64,000 nucleotides of DNA from positions 50,167 to 114,166 of the forward strand of contig JASAND010028183.1 of the NCBI GenBank assembly GCA_030248195.1, given 5' to 3'. Below, in pieces: positions 43,457-56,293 of this stretch (position 1 is the first letter of the stretch; the number at the start of each line of letters is the position of its first letter). The notes under the pieces were generated by a model that did no database searches, was not told the origin of the DNA, and saw only the letters and a program-made list of their open reading frames with translations. A program made the translations under genes and the position numbers. Source of the stretch: Trissonchulus latispiculum (taxonomy: Eukaryota; Nematoda; Enoplea; Enoplida; Ironidae).

Positions 43457-46400
43457 TCAAGCATTCTGTCTTGGAGTGAAAACCAGCTTGTGTGGTCCAG
43501 GACTTATAACCGAAGCAAAATCAATTCCTTCAATAAACTTCAAGTCGGCATTCTCCGGGGCAACCTCCACTTTGAAAGCCTGAAAGATTGCTGCGAACGT
43601 AAGGAACAGCTGCTGTTTTGCCATCGATTCTCCTGGGCACCGGCGTTTGCCCAGGGAAAATGACACCAAAGTTTCTGCCTTGATCCTATCGAACGATCCT
43701 TTGTCATCAATATATCGGTTTGGGTCAAAGATCCGAGGATCATCGAACACTTCTGGATCATTATTGGCCCCCCACAGATTGGAAACCACCTGGCATCCCT
43801 TCTTCAGCCTGAATCCGAAGAGGTCAACGTCTTGCTCCAAGTATCTGGCCTGTCCAATCGATAGATTTGTGGACCACCGGAAAACCTCAATGACACAGGC
43901 CTTGCAGAAGTGCAGCCTATCCCAATGCTCTTCCAGTTGGGGCAGTTCACCAGCTGGTACGTTTGCATCAATCTCGTCATGGACCTTTTGCTGAAAGTGT
44001 GGAAATGCTGCCATCAGTGCTAGCATCCATTCCAAATTTGTGGAAGATGTGAAGAAACTGGCATCATAAATGTCGATAGCGATTCTTCGAATATCGTGTT
44101 CATCTGCCTTCTCTTCGCTAGCCAATTCTCGGCCTGCCTTGCACAGACTGTCTGCTATGGTCCTGATGTCTTCGTTGGGTTCATAGCTGATGAGCTTTTC
44201 TGTAACGTAGTCTACAAACCGTTTATAAGCTTTCACAGCTGACTTGAACTTAAAATAGAACAGCGGCTCAAGGGACGGAAATATATCCGGAATCCAAAGT
44301 CCAAACGGTCCGAGCGAATGATCAAAGAACTTGTCAATGATATGCACCAAGTTCGCTAAAAGAACAAGCAACTCAATTCAAAGTTTCATACAAACATAAT
44401 ACCTCCTAATTTTGAATTTTTGAATAGGAATTGCTCAATGAACGGCAGCTCAATTCAAACTTTGCCTCTCTTCAACATTGGCCTAGTTTAGTGTCCAGCT
44501 CAGTTTTTTAACCGAAGAGGGCCTGCTAGTAATAAAACACTTATACTTTTAATTTTAATAATATTAATTTTTGTATTAGTTAACGATTACTGAGCATATT
44601 TGTGATGGAATAATGTGTGTATGACTGTTTCAATTGCATTTTTCCATCTGCCCCCTTAAGCCAGGATTTCTACGAAATTTATTCTTTAACTACCCCCCCC
44701 TGCAAATATCAAAAATGGAACGGTTTCAAAGTTTGCTAGTATTTATGCGAATGGATCAGCAGAATTAAAGAACAGTTCACAAGTGTGCATTTTTTATTTC
44801 ATTTTCTGCAGAAACGGGTCGTAATCATGAAAGCGCTATACTCATCTATGTATCTTTGTCACTGTAGGAGCTGATTTGCATATAGTGCACACAAAAATCT
44901 TTAGCCAAGTGTTATATACACATAGATTTTCCACGATTAAGACGACAACATTACGGCTAACGACGAAACAAACTCTGTGGTTTTCGACTTCATAAATTTC
45001 ATTTCGCTTACTGTCCGTTGCCATTATCAACTGTTGCAGCAAGAGTAGAAACCGGGGGTCTTTGGTTGAAGTTTGTAATTACGTCATTTTATCTAGCCAA
45101 AACTTATGTGGGCTTTTGTGTACTGTGTGGGGACCAGGATATAAGTTTGACCTTTTCACGACCCATTGCACTCAACTAAGACAAGTCCAATTTGAGTTTC
45201 TTTAAACTGCCTTGCAGAAAAGGTCAATCTTAGGTCAAACAAATGTACTTCTGTTTTGGTCCCCATAGAATTCCAAACGCTACCGTAGCAGGTGCAAATG
45301 TCCGACTTACTTTGACAAATAAGAAATGACTGACCCTTTATATCCTGTTACAATTTGTTGAAACATCATAGCTTAGGCTCATGAAAAGAGCTGTTGAATT
45401 TCCGTCTATAATCAGCTTTTAAGCTTTCAAACAACTTAAGTTGATGCACGAAACTGCGTGTATCCACCCTCGGACAGATGAGATTCGACTTCACGAAGAC
45501 TTCTGAGAAATGCCATTCTCAACTGCACTGAATTGCAAAACAAATTTTTGGGGGCGGAGGTGCTGTAGTGACAATCTTAGTTTTCGTTTCTTCTTTCATG
45601 GCGCCTTTCAAGCATTGTAAATAAGATTGGCGTAGAAAGCTATATCTAATATAAGTAATAGAAGTACATTTGTTTGACCTAAGATTGACCTTTTCTGTAA
45701 AGGCAGTCCAAAGGAACTCAAAACTCACTTGTCTTAATTGAGTGCAATGGGCTGTGAAAAGGTCAAATTTATATCGTGGTCCCCACACCGTACACAAAAG
45801 CCCTTATGTGTAGTCCGTCAACATAATATGATTTGCTGTCAACCTGGAAATATCCGGTTTGTGCAAATTTGGTTAGATTCGTCCATTTTGTCAGATATTC
45901 TATTAAAATGGGCGCAATCAGTAGTTTCTTTTAGTTAGTCCTATTACCAAGAATGCATACTTGCACCATTACTAAGCAGAAGAATAAGCCGCTAGAGGTA
46001 ATCCTTCTTTGAATTGCGTAACGGTGCTTCGACCACAATGCGCGAATGTTGCTCCATCTGGAAACGGGATCGACAAATTCGACAAAGCATACCCCCTCCG
46101 TTTGGTGGAGAGGTAGCCAAAAAGAAGTCCCCGTTTTTGGGGGAGTCGTCAATCGACAATCAGATGGCAGAAACCCCCTCCGTTTGAGGGGGTCTAGCTA
46201 AGGCTTACGGGAGTTTCAGTTTATTTATGCAATAAAGGTAAGAGGTCCGCGTTTAAGGGGGGGAGCGACTAAGCTTTTGCCCCGACTTTGTCCGATTGGC
46301 CTACTTTTTGGCGAAGTTAAAGAGCATGGGTGTGGTCACAAAAATACTTGTTCGTTGGTTCTTAGCCGCCTTCCAGCCATGTGCAGCCGTCGCGTTTATG

Positions 46401-48531
46401 TGACCGGCCCCCATTTTTCGCAACTACCAATATAATTAATTAAAAATTTCTACTGACTGCTAGGCCCAAGCTTTAAAGTTGCCATTCACCAATATGATTT
46501 GGCACATGTGGTGCTATCTGCGGAAAAATACTAGACGTCTATATCTTATCTGCATCTAAGGGAATTACTGTTCAAAGTTGAAGTTTCGGCAAAATTTTGA
46601 AAATTTTTGGCTAACGAAAGGAATATTTTATTACTGGTGCGAGCTATAAGGCTGTAATTTGGCATATAAAGAGGCCCTATAGGAGTACTCATTTGTGCCA
46701 AATGGCAAGAAATTCTGCCGTGTGAAATAATTTTTATGTCAACTTTAATCTTCAAAAATTGCCAAAATCGTGTTTTTTGGGCAATAGTACCCCAGAAATC
46801 GAAAAAATCAAATTTTTTGAGATATTTGAACTCAGCGTGGTTGAAAACATACCCACAAACGATTTCAGCTCGATTAGTGCAGGTTCGCGACTTCTATGGC
46901 TGCAGAAAGCCTTTACACAGGATGCGACATACTGAAAATGGCGATTTTGGCAATTTTTGAAGATTAAAGTTGACATAAAGACTTTTTCACGCGGCAGAAT
47001 TTCTTGCCATTTGGCACAAATGAGTACTCCTATAGGACCTCTTTATATGCCAAATTACAGCCTTATAGCTCGCACCAGTAATAAAATATTCCTTTCGTTA
47101 GCCAAAAATTTTCAAAATTTTGCCAAAACTTTAACTTTGAAGAGTAATTCCCTTAGATACAGATAAGATACAGACTTCTAGGATTTTTCTGCAGGTAGGG
47201 ACATATGTGCCAAATCATATTGGTGAGTGACACCTTTGAAGCTTGGGCTTAGCAGTCAGTAGAAATTTTTAATTAATTATGTTGGTAGTTGCGAAAAATG
47301 GGGGGTCGGGCACATAAACGCGACGGCTGCATTTGGCTGGAAGGCAGCTAAGAACCAACGACCAAGTATTTTTTGACCACACCCATGCTCTTTAACTTCG
47401 TCAAAAAGAAGGCCAATCGGACAAATTCGGGGCACCCCCATTTTAGTCGCCCCCTTAAAGGGTGTGAGTGCTAAAACTGACCCAGTTGCGGGGAGGAGCC
47501 AACCCGAACCCTCCCCCCAACGACGGAACATTCACGTATTTTGATCGGAGCAGCGTTACACAATTCCAAAAAGGGAAGCCCTCTAGTGTCGTGCTCTGTT
47601 TTAACATATAGCGCGGCGGGAAATAAAAACCCTAATTTTCGTATTTTGACTGTATGTAACCGATGTTGGGACCAAAAATTCTAAAATTTTCAAAGTCCCA
47701 GAAAATTTGCAGATAGGCAGCGGAAGCCACAATAATACACCCTCTAGTGTAGTTTTGGTCGCTCTTTAAGATAGGCTATTAAAATTCGATCCAGCTCATA
47801 TGGCTGACTCACACTGGCCATGGGTTACTCCTCATCTCGGACTGGGGTTTTTATCCGCCGCACTATGTAGAAGGAAATCACGGACTTTTTCCATTTCTTG
47901 TTCTTTCTGTGTTTTCAGCTGATCCCTTAAACTTACACAAAAACGGGTCCGTTGGATCCGCCTGAGATCCAAAACAGAGTGAAGCAATCGTAGCACCGGT
48001 GCAAGCCATTAAGTCAGCTTTCACTGAAATCGGCCGTCCAGCGTTTTCCTGCCATTGATTAATCAGCCAACGTATACAGAGGTGAACGTTAGCCTGCAAT
48101 TGCGCGTTTCTTGAGCTGGAAAATATTCCCAGTGCATGCTGACAGAGCCGTCTAGATTGACGCCATCGTTCGCCACTGGCAAACAGCAGCATGTCCTCGT
48201 TAGCTTCTGTAAATACTCGGTTTGAAAGCGTAGGAGGACGAGGGGTAAACTCAGCACGCTTGAATGCCTCCTTTATGGACTCGTGAGAATTCAGAATGAT
48301 CTGAACAATTTCCCCATTTTGAACCTGAAACACTGGACCATATTTTTTGGACAAATTGTTTAAATGTGCAGCCGGTCGTTTGGTGAATAATAGCGGCAAG
48401 TAGCCAAAAAATGGGAGGGATAGTGGACCAGGCGGTTCGTTCAGGGTTTGGATGTATCTGATAACGTACCAAGTGATAAGGCTTATTATGACCATATAGA
48501 CTCCGTATTCGGAAATCAAAGCAACCAGCAT
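43457..48531 (-). CDS. Cytochrome P450 no. 2 (two exons, 497 aa)
   Basis: Exon 1 is 48531-47937 and exon 2 is 44355-43457. The donor TTTTTGT|gtaag and acceptor ttcttttag|CG rebuild a Ser codon, giving DPTDPFL-S-NLVHIID, which aligns with DPEDQFLSKLFKIIED of P450 no. 1. Features: N-terminal anchor (about residues 5-25), EPPGPLSLPFFGYLP, WRQSRRLCQHALG (C-helix), EVFRW (ExxR), FDPNRY, and FSLGKRRCPGES with the haem Cys at about 438. In the I-helix the usual A-G-x-E-T-T aligns with A-S-F-F-T-S, so the acid is missing while Thr is kept. The 3.58-kb intron contains two hairpin-forming elements (45111-45802, 46253-47458). It is an ER-membrane haem enzyme of CYP2-clan type; the substrate is unknown. 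Confidence 0.93.
45111..45802. mobile_element. Foldback element with perfect 8-bp target duplication
   Basis: CTTATGTG lies at 45103-45110 and again at 45803-45810. Between them the ends GGCTTTTGTGTAC and its complement open arms of about 150 bp that match inverted (24 of the first 25 bases). The middle is unique. It lies in the P450 no. 2 intron. The 8-bp duplication fits hAT-type insertion. Confidence 0.9.
45943..47575. repeat. Family T copy split by a foldback element
   Basis: The left part (45943-46252) has CCAAGAATGCATA and CCGTTTGG words; the right part (47459-47575) has TTCACGTATTTTGATCGGAGC. Both recur together in the copies at 2076-2267 and 60262-60440. The TTAA element at 46253-47458 interrupts it. 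Confidence 0.55.
46253..47458. mobile_element. Long inverted repeat element D with TTAA ends
   Basis: TTAAGGGGG...GCGACTAA at the left and TTAGTCGCCCCCTTAA at the right start arms of about 500 bp (46253-46770 and 46940-47458) that match inverted almost throughout. The spacer is about 170 bp. The same 69-codon frame occurs on - (46546-46755) and + (46957-47166), which is a result of the symmetry. A broken copy of its end lies at 61925-62020. Transcribed as intron RNA it would form a very long hairpin. Confidence 0.88.
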
Positions 48532-48588
48532 TGTTAAGGTATGGTATCTCTAAACAGATAAGACATAAAATAACGTGAATTCATAATT

Positions 48589-48598
48589 CTTATAAATA
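48589..48598 (-). promoter_or_regulatory. Candidate TATA box of P450 no. 2
   Basis: TATTTATAAG on the - strand lies about 60 nt before the ATG at 48531, allowing a leader of about 30 nt. Support is motif and position only. Confidence 0.45.
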
Positions 48599-48659
48599 GT
48601 TTCCACAGTTTGGTTCCGAACACCTTTATGTATCATTTTAATAGTAATAGTGATTCTTA

Positions 48660-49400
48660 AAATTGGCAACTGAAGTAAAGGGATGTCAGCCATGCCTTTT
48701 TTCTAAATTTTTCTCATCAAGCTACGTTACAAGTGTTGGTGAAGGGAAAATCAGATTGCTAAGCACGATTCATGCTTCATCGCCGATGCATGAGTTCTCA
48801 GCCTCAGAAGCTGAGACACAAAATTCGGTTAAGTTCGTTAGGGCTCAGAGAAATTATGCCCTTTTTATCTTATTGCGCAGGGCGCCTCCAATGGTGCGGC
48901 AACGCTACGTATGTACATGAGGGCGCCCAGGATGTTCATTAGGGCTTGAGGGCCTGTGCATTAAACGAAATTTAACAGAAAACGGAAACGGCTTAAGTTA
49001 ACATGGAATTGTTAAGAAATTATATGTTAAGCAATGTGCCTAATTAATGCCTCTATGATAGTATATAAGTACACAAGGATAAAACAACGAAGAATTGGAG
49101 AATCGCCCTAAATACTGAAATGGTACACCACACGTTCCCAGTACTGTGGCTATGAAGAGTTTCTAGGCTGGATCAGTTGACCACAGCCAAACAAACCGCG
49201 TTGACTCTGTATTTCAAAATATTTCAGGTTTTTCAGAACATAGAGTAATTGTTCTGTTGTGGTTCTGTGGATTGGTGAAGAGCAATCCTGACCTCGCTGC
49301 GTTTAATCGTTTTCACATAAAATTGGCATTACTTCTTGTAAGGACGTTTGTTAAAGTTTTCTTTAATAAACGTAAGTGGCTATATACAAAAGGGTTGTAT
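48660..49400. other. Intergenic upstream of P450 no. 2
   Basis: No gene or element end recognised. Short open frames have no family likeness. Confidence 0.35.
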
Positions 49401-49409
49401 TTATGATTA

Positions 49410-49535
49410 TTCGGTATGTGCACACGGATTTTTGACTTTTCCAAAATGCATCAACTTTGGTATGTGCACACGTACAAAATAAGGGTTTCTGCAAAATGCA
49501 TCTACTTCTGTATGTGCACACCTTACAAAATAAAG
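49410..49535. repeat. Tandem repeat with TATGTGCACAC
   Basis: Three units of about 55 bp share TATGTGCACAC, AAATGCATC and ACAAAATAA words, diverging at their edges. The self-complementary GTGCAC core could bind a factor, but this is not shown. Confidence 0.65.
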
Positions 49536-49789
49536 ATTGCCAACTATGGTACAGGAACTATATTTAACAATTTACATTTATTTGGATAGCAAGTATTTGT
49601 GTCATATATTATGGATGATCTTGCAATTATAATTATAACTTGATTAATACAAATTAATGAATGTCGCCAATTTGAGGTGACCTGAAGTCCGGCTCAAACA
49701 GTATGTACCAGCAAGGTAAAACAAAATTTAATTAAATTATACTAACTCTTGGCTGACTACTAACTAACTCGAGGTCGCCCATTGGATTC

Positions 49790-51470
49790 CTCTGACCATT
49801 GTCCATGAGAGGGGCTACGCCCGGTCCATTGAGACAATGGATACAGGGACACTGGACTCGTGATATCCAAGATGCCAAACCATTGTATTGTCAGTCACAG
49901 GGGGTTGAGACCCCGCCTACGATCGAGTTGCGGGAGCGTACGTCGACGTCGCATCGTCAGCGCAGCGAACGCTCGCCCTATCGCTCATGCCTTACTCATG
50001 CCGTTACTCTGCCTCGCGGTCGCATGTCTGGATCATGTCATGTCGATATACCCGAGAAGAGATCATACGTGGAAATGATCGAGAACGCCGGCGTTCGGCC
50101 GACTGAAAGTCCGCCGATACGCCGACAGAAGATCGTCATCGTTCGTCGAGAGATCGACTTCCGGCCTACCCAACTTCTAATGATCGCCGAAAGGGTCGTG
50201 GCCATGCCACGTCATCGACTCCGACTCAGAAGTGGCGATTTGGATCGCTGACCAGCAAGCGGTATTCACTGCCGACGGTGACGGTTCAATCAGGCGTGGG
50301 AAACGACAAGTAGCACGAACTTTACGAACGGAATATCCCTATAAGTGCACCAAGGACGTTAACCCTCCATCCGTCGAGTCGTGGAAAATCCAATGTCCTA
50401 GTCCAAGGCCCAAGGCCGATCCAAGGTCATAGTCAATCGCATCGGCTCGAACGATCGATGAATGGTCCAGCAGTGGCAGCCCCTTGTCCCCGAGATGTTT
50501 GATATCCGCATTTGCTAAGTAAACGAAGAGCCGCCCACTTTTGTGCCTGCAACATGTATTCGTGTCGACTGCGGTTGCAACGTTTGACTCTCCAGAAGGC
50601 GATGAAGATGTATCACCGCCCTCACGTGTACGGCATTGCAGACGTCGAGGGCCAGTGATTTCCCTACTTCAACATCAGCCATCACTATCCATTTTCTTTC
50701 ATGTACCATCACAAGCGTTTTCTGTCATTGCAGTTCCAAGGCTAGTAAGTCCGTACAAAAGAAAATTTGTACGGGGGCCGAAAGGGCTGGCACGTCTGAA
50801 GAACCTCCGAAGACGTCTGCGAGAATGAAAGGCAGATGGATACACCTACACCTACACCTACGTATGAGCGGCTGATGGCCGCCTACAACCCATGTAGCTT
50901 TCAGAAGTGGCAATCTGGGGTCGATCAGCTGACACAGCGCCGAATCGTCTATTATTCCCTCCAGAATTCCCCGGAAATGCAGTATGAGCTGGTCGAAACG
51001 ATCTGTTGCTTATATGGGAAAGCTTCGAAGGATTCATGATGGGGCTTTGGCAGCCAGCTTCGCCTGGATCTGAAGTCGGATGACATCCGAAACTGTTGGC
51101 GAGAAAACTGGATCTTTGACCCGAATCCATGGGATGGTCGAAATATCCTAGGCAGTGACTACAGGAAATAGGCTTGTGGTTCATGCAAGCTGGTCCGGAT
51201 GAGCTCTGGGTTGACCGGTACAACCGACAACCCCTGCCGTACGAAGAGATGGAGGCTCACAAAAAAGTTCGTCAGTCAACGTCCGTCAACGCATTGATGC
51301 AGTGCCAGAAAATTATCATCAAGAAAATCCCGCGCCGCTGTGCCTCCAAATCAGCCAATACAGCTGACCCAATCGAACTGGGATCCGTATCGCCGGATGC
51401 GCTTCAGAAGGCCAGGAGAAGAATGTCTACTCTCCGGCGGCCTACATCATGATTTCCAACCCCTTGGATC
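49790..51470. pseudogene. G+C-rich, coding-like, decayed tract of unknown origin
   Basis: This 1.7-kb tract is much richer in G+C than its surroundings, with overlapping open frames on both strands that end and shift often. On + the stretches YERLMAAYNPCSFQKWQ...LVETICCLYGKASKD (50860-51039) and WVDRYNRQPLPYEEMEAH (about 51200) look like protein. Similar W-D-P/N-P-W-D words appear before and after (DPNPWDGRN, DPQPWDDH). I recognise no family. A dead retroelement or other foreign element is the best guess. Confidence 0.35.
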
Positions 51471-53059
<1,589 letters not shown>

Positions 53060-53335
53060 ATGGCGGTGCGTTCAAAGTTGAAGTAGGTGCGACAAAACTT
53101 TAAAATCCCAAAATCCAGAACTTTCAAATCCGGTTGCATTTACACGTCAATAAGTTACATTAAAACAATAACATAGCATCGATGCAAGGGGATCTTAAAA
53201 CTATAACGGTGCCTCCAATGCACAAGAACAACTCTGCACACTGAATTACTGCTTGTGTTTTAAAGCTATACTGAACACATTGCTTTGATTTACGTCCTTG
53301 GAATTCCACATACTGAAATTCCTCCGTCTTACACT

Positions 53336-53625
53336 TCATCTGCTCGTCCAGTTTTGCCGCTGAAGACTGCATTTAAGAATTTTGATTGAAGCACAAGGCC
53401 AAATTTCGAACTTGTCCTTTTTCGTCGAAAAAACTTTCCCCAGGGGGTTTTCGGGGCCGTTAAATTTAAAAATGGCATCGGTGTCTTGTGCGATGCCACA
53501 AGGAATCCGGGCCGCAACCGTTATATCCATGGGCTCCTCATACATGCTGTGAATATCATCCCTAGTCATAGTAGCAAATACGATTTCATAGCCGATGGAC
53601 TGCAGAAGTGCAAAATGTAGGAATG
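53336..53625 (-). CDS. Unrecognised exon-like coding segment, possibly frameshifted
   Basis: On the - strand a frame with balanced codon use reads LLQSIGYEIVFATMTRDDI, then PMDITVAARIPCGIAQDTDA, FKFNGPENPLGKVFSTKKD and KFEIWPCASIKIL. Acceptor-like ctgcag or cgtag lies at its start (near 53612-53626). After CASIKIL the protein-like reading moves by one base to QSSAAKLDEQMKCKTEEFQY (to about 53240). This suggests either a frameshift in a pseudogene or a missed splice. I do not recognise the family. Confidence 0.4.
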
Positions 53626-53944
53626 CTACGTAAAATCAAACATAATTGCTTTAGTGTAATAAAATGGCAATCGAGTAATCTTGTTTTTCCAAATATCAAA
53701 GCACTGCCTTAATCCCTTTTTCCTCCAGATACACAAGGTTATAGTTAATCACGATATTTCACGGTTTATTCATTAAAATATATTATTTATTTTAATCTGG
53801 CTTATTTACTTCTTAGCTCAAGACCGTATTCAGAAATAGCCGTAATTTACACAGGTAATTCTTCCAAAGTCAACATACACGTCACCAGAGATTGGATAAA
53901 TCGTATCAAGCTGTGCAAAGTTTTGGTCAAATTATGCATTCACA

Positions 53945-53994
53945 ATATTATAGGGGGGCGCGAGAGCGACCCCCTATAATATGGGTATAAAAGG
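53945..53994 (+). promoter_or_regulatory. Perfect hairpin next to a TATA-like box
   Basis: ATATTATAGGGGG and CCCCCTATAATAT form a 13-bp stem around GCGCGAGAGCGA, followed at once by GTATAAAAGGCGC. The arrangement resembles a core promoter reading right, but I find no convincing gene downstream. Confidence 0.35.
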
Positions 53995-54008
53995 CGCTGC
54001 GCGGCCCT

Positions 54009-54600
54009 TTGAGACTCGTTCGAGCACCGTGCCAGCTCAATACTGAACAAAACTCGGCAAGTTTGGTATCGTTGGAATCTACACGACGAGTACAACACGT
54101 TGCAAAAAAGTTTTGGTCAAAATTTTCAACTTTGAAAATTTTCGCTTCCGGACAAGTTAGGTCCGTTTGTTTTTTTCTGTGTAAGTCACGCTTGGAAAAG
54201 TGCAATTTTGTGCAGAGGTGTTTGAAAGATGTGGACGTTTTCAGCCGGAAAGGCTTATAGTTTCTGAATACCGATATGGTCCCATGTGCCCCGCGCTATA
54301 TTTTTTCGCTGCCCGGCCCGGCATGCCACTTGTGCGGCCGGCCAAAAGTGGCCTCAAACGGCGTTTTTGGCCAAAAAAAGGCCATTTTGTGTCACGGCTA
54401 CAGGGCTCAGGGAACAAGGTAGAGACACGCGGTTTGTTGCATAAACACTTACGGAAGGGATACTAGTTCATAACGTTGGCCGATTTTGGTTTAGGTCCTG
54501 AATCTTTCAGGCGACCGGCCCAAAGTTTGTCGGTCCAAATGGTCGTTTTCAGAAAACTTTCTAAGTCCCAACTCCACAGAAAATAGTCAAAAATAGGCCT
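54009..54600. other. Open but unrecognised stretch
   Basis: Short frames on both strands; no family likeness. GGCC words cluster near 54310-54390. Confidence 0.3.
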
Positions 54601-54640
54601 AAATATGCTGTTTTGGGCCATATAGTGGGACGCATATAAG

Positions 54641-54940
54641 AGCATTAGAAATCGTGCCGTATAAGTTTCCGCCATTAGCAGTATGATTTGCATCTGGTTG
54701 CGCTGCAGTAGAGTGCTGCTGAAGTACAGCACGGGCTATAATTTGCTACTGATATGTTGCAATCGTCTGAAATTTTGCATATAACTGCTGAAGAGCATTA
54801 GAAATCGTGCCATATAAGTTTCCTTCATTGGCAGTATAATCTTGCATCTGGTTGCAATGCAGTAGTGTGCTGCTGAAGTATATACAGCACGGCCTATAAC
54901 TAGCTACTGATATGTTGCAATCGTCTGAAATTTTGCATGG
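54641..54940. repeat. Tandem duplication of about 150 bp
   Basis: AGCATTAGAAATCGTGCC...ATATGTTGCAATCGTCTGAA (ends only) occurs twice, head to tail, at about 54641-54780 and 54793-54940, with roughly one change in ten bases. Neither copy is coding. Confidence 0.85.
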
Positions 54941-55152
54941 AAGTGTAGAAGCAGAGTATGTATTCGAAGCCGTGTCATCAATCTGCCAAATTCGAGAGCC
55001 AAGTAGGAAACTGGAACTTTTCAAGCTTCTTTGTTCTTTTGCTTCGATTTATGGTATATATAATAATTACTGACGGAATTTTTAAAGCTTCTTTTGTGAA
55101 GCTTTTAACATGTTTACGTAAGTTTAACTGAGAGCCTTGAAAATGAAATAGG

Positions 55153-56055
55153 ACAAGGATAAAAATGCTCCGATGGAGCATGAAAAATGCAATATGGGTG
55201 ACATTAGGCTTCAAGCGGAAATAGGACTAGGTTTTAAAACGTTAATATGGGAGGGGCAGGTTGTAAATGCCAAGAGGACTAGGTTAAAAGCGCAAGAATA
55301 TGGACCAGCTTCGCTGAACAACCCATATTCGCGGTTACTCATGTTTCACTCCACACTTGCATATAAGCTACTTATTTCAGCTTTCCAGCTGATTTTGAAA
55401 TGTTAAGCTTATTTCAAATACGGTAAGGTGGGGTGAAGATGGACAGCGGGGACACAGAAGAAGAAGGACACAGAACATGGTCAAAGTGAAACTTTTTGTT
55501 TGGACTCAGCTGACAACCTATACTATAGCACCCATCTTTTAAGACATTGATTGTAGCCGTAGACTCTATGCTGCGACCTAGGCAGAAGATCAAAACTTGA
55601 AAGTGGTCATCTTCACCCCACCTTACCGTATATACACAAACAACGCAGTTATAGTTAAAGCGTTGTATTTTGCACTGTCAGTGCAGAATCTGCTATGTTA
55701 TGTCCAGTCTATGTTGTGTTGTATTAAGTTAGTGCGAATACAGTTTTGACTCTACTTTATTATTGAGCACAACTACATAATATATATAGTAATAGCTGCA
55801 AAGTCGTGCTGACAAATTGTTAGACTGTTATTGAAGGATTGCCGCCAGCGTTTTTGTCTGGGCAGTTTCCGCGAATATGGGTTGTTCAGCGAAGCTGGTC
55901 CATATTCTTGCGCTTTTAACCTAGTCCTCTTGGCATTTACAACCTGCCCCTCCCATATTAACGTTTTAAAACCTAGTCCTATTTCCGCTTGAAGCCTAAT
56001 GTCACCCATATTGCATTTTTCATGTTCCATCGGAGCATTTTTATCCTTGTATAGT
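55153..56055. repeat. Foldback with long, nearly identical arms
   Basis: About 190 bp from ACAAGGATAAAAATGCTCC to CAACCCATATTCGCGG are repeated inverted and almost unchanged at 55868-56055. The arms share an open frame (MEHEKCNMGDIRLQAEIGLG...). High arm identity suggests recent insertion or gene conversion. A 208-bp element is nested in the loop. Confidence 0.85.
55421..55628. mobile_element. MITE with TA target, 208 bp
   Basis: CGGTAAGGTGGGGTGAAGAT and its complement are perfect ends, flanked by TA on each side. It has no ORF. The TA duplication and size suggest a mariner-type MITE. It is inserted in the loop of the surrounding foldback. Confidence 0.85.
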
Positions 56056-56293
56056 TCAGGTCTTCCACGAACTGAACTTCAGCCCATCCCCTGCTAGAGG
56101 GCGTTCTACATTTTTGGGGTTATCCAATCACTGTGATTCGACCATGTGCCTTTTTCGTCGGCTTTCTATCTTTTCCCGAGAGCCGACCCTGTTTGACGTC
56201 CACAGTATTACGGAACTTTGGGGTCAAACTTTGGTTACTTAAGGGCTTTTATCAAGCTCCTTTCACTACTACTAAGGGGTAATATTTTGGGAA

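Noticed and set aside
46546..47166. Identical 69-codon ORFs on opposite strands, considered as a duplicated gene
   Set aside because: They follow from the inverted arms of element D and show no domain.
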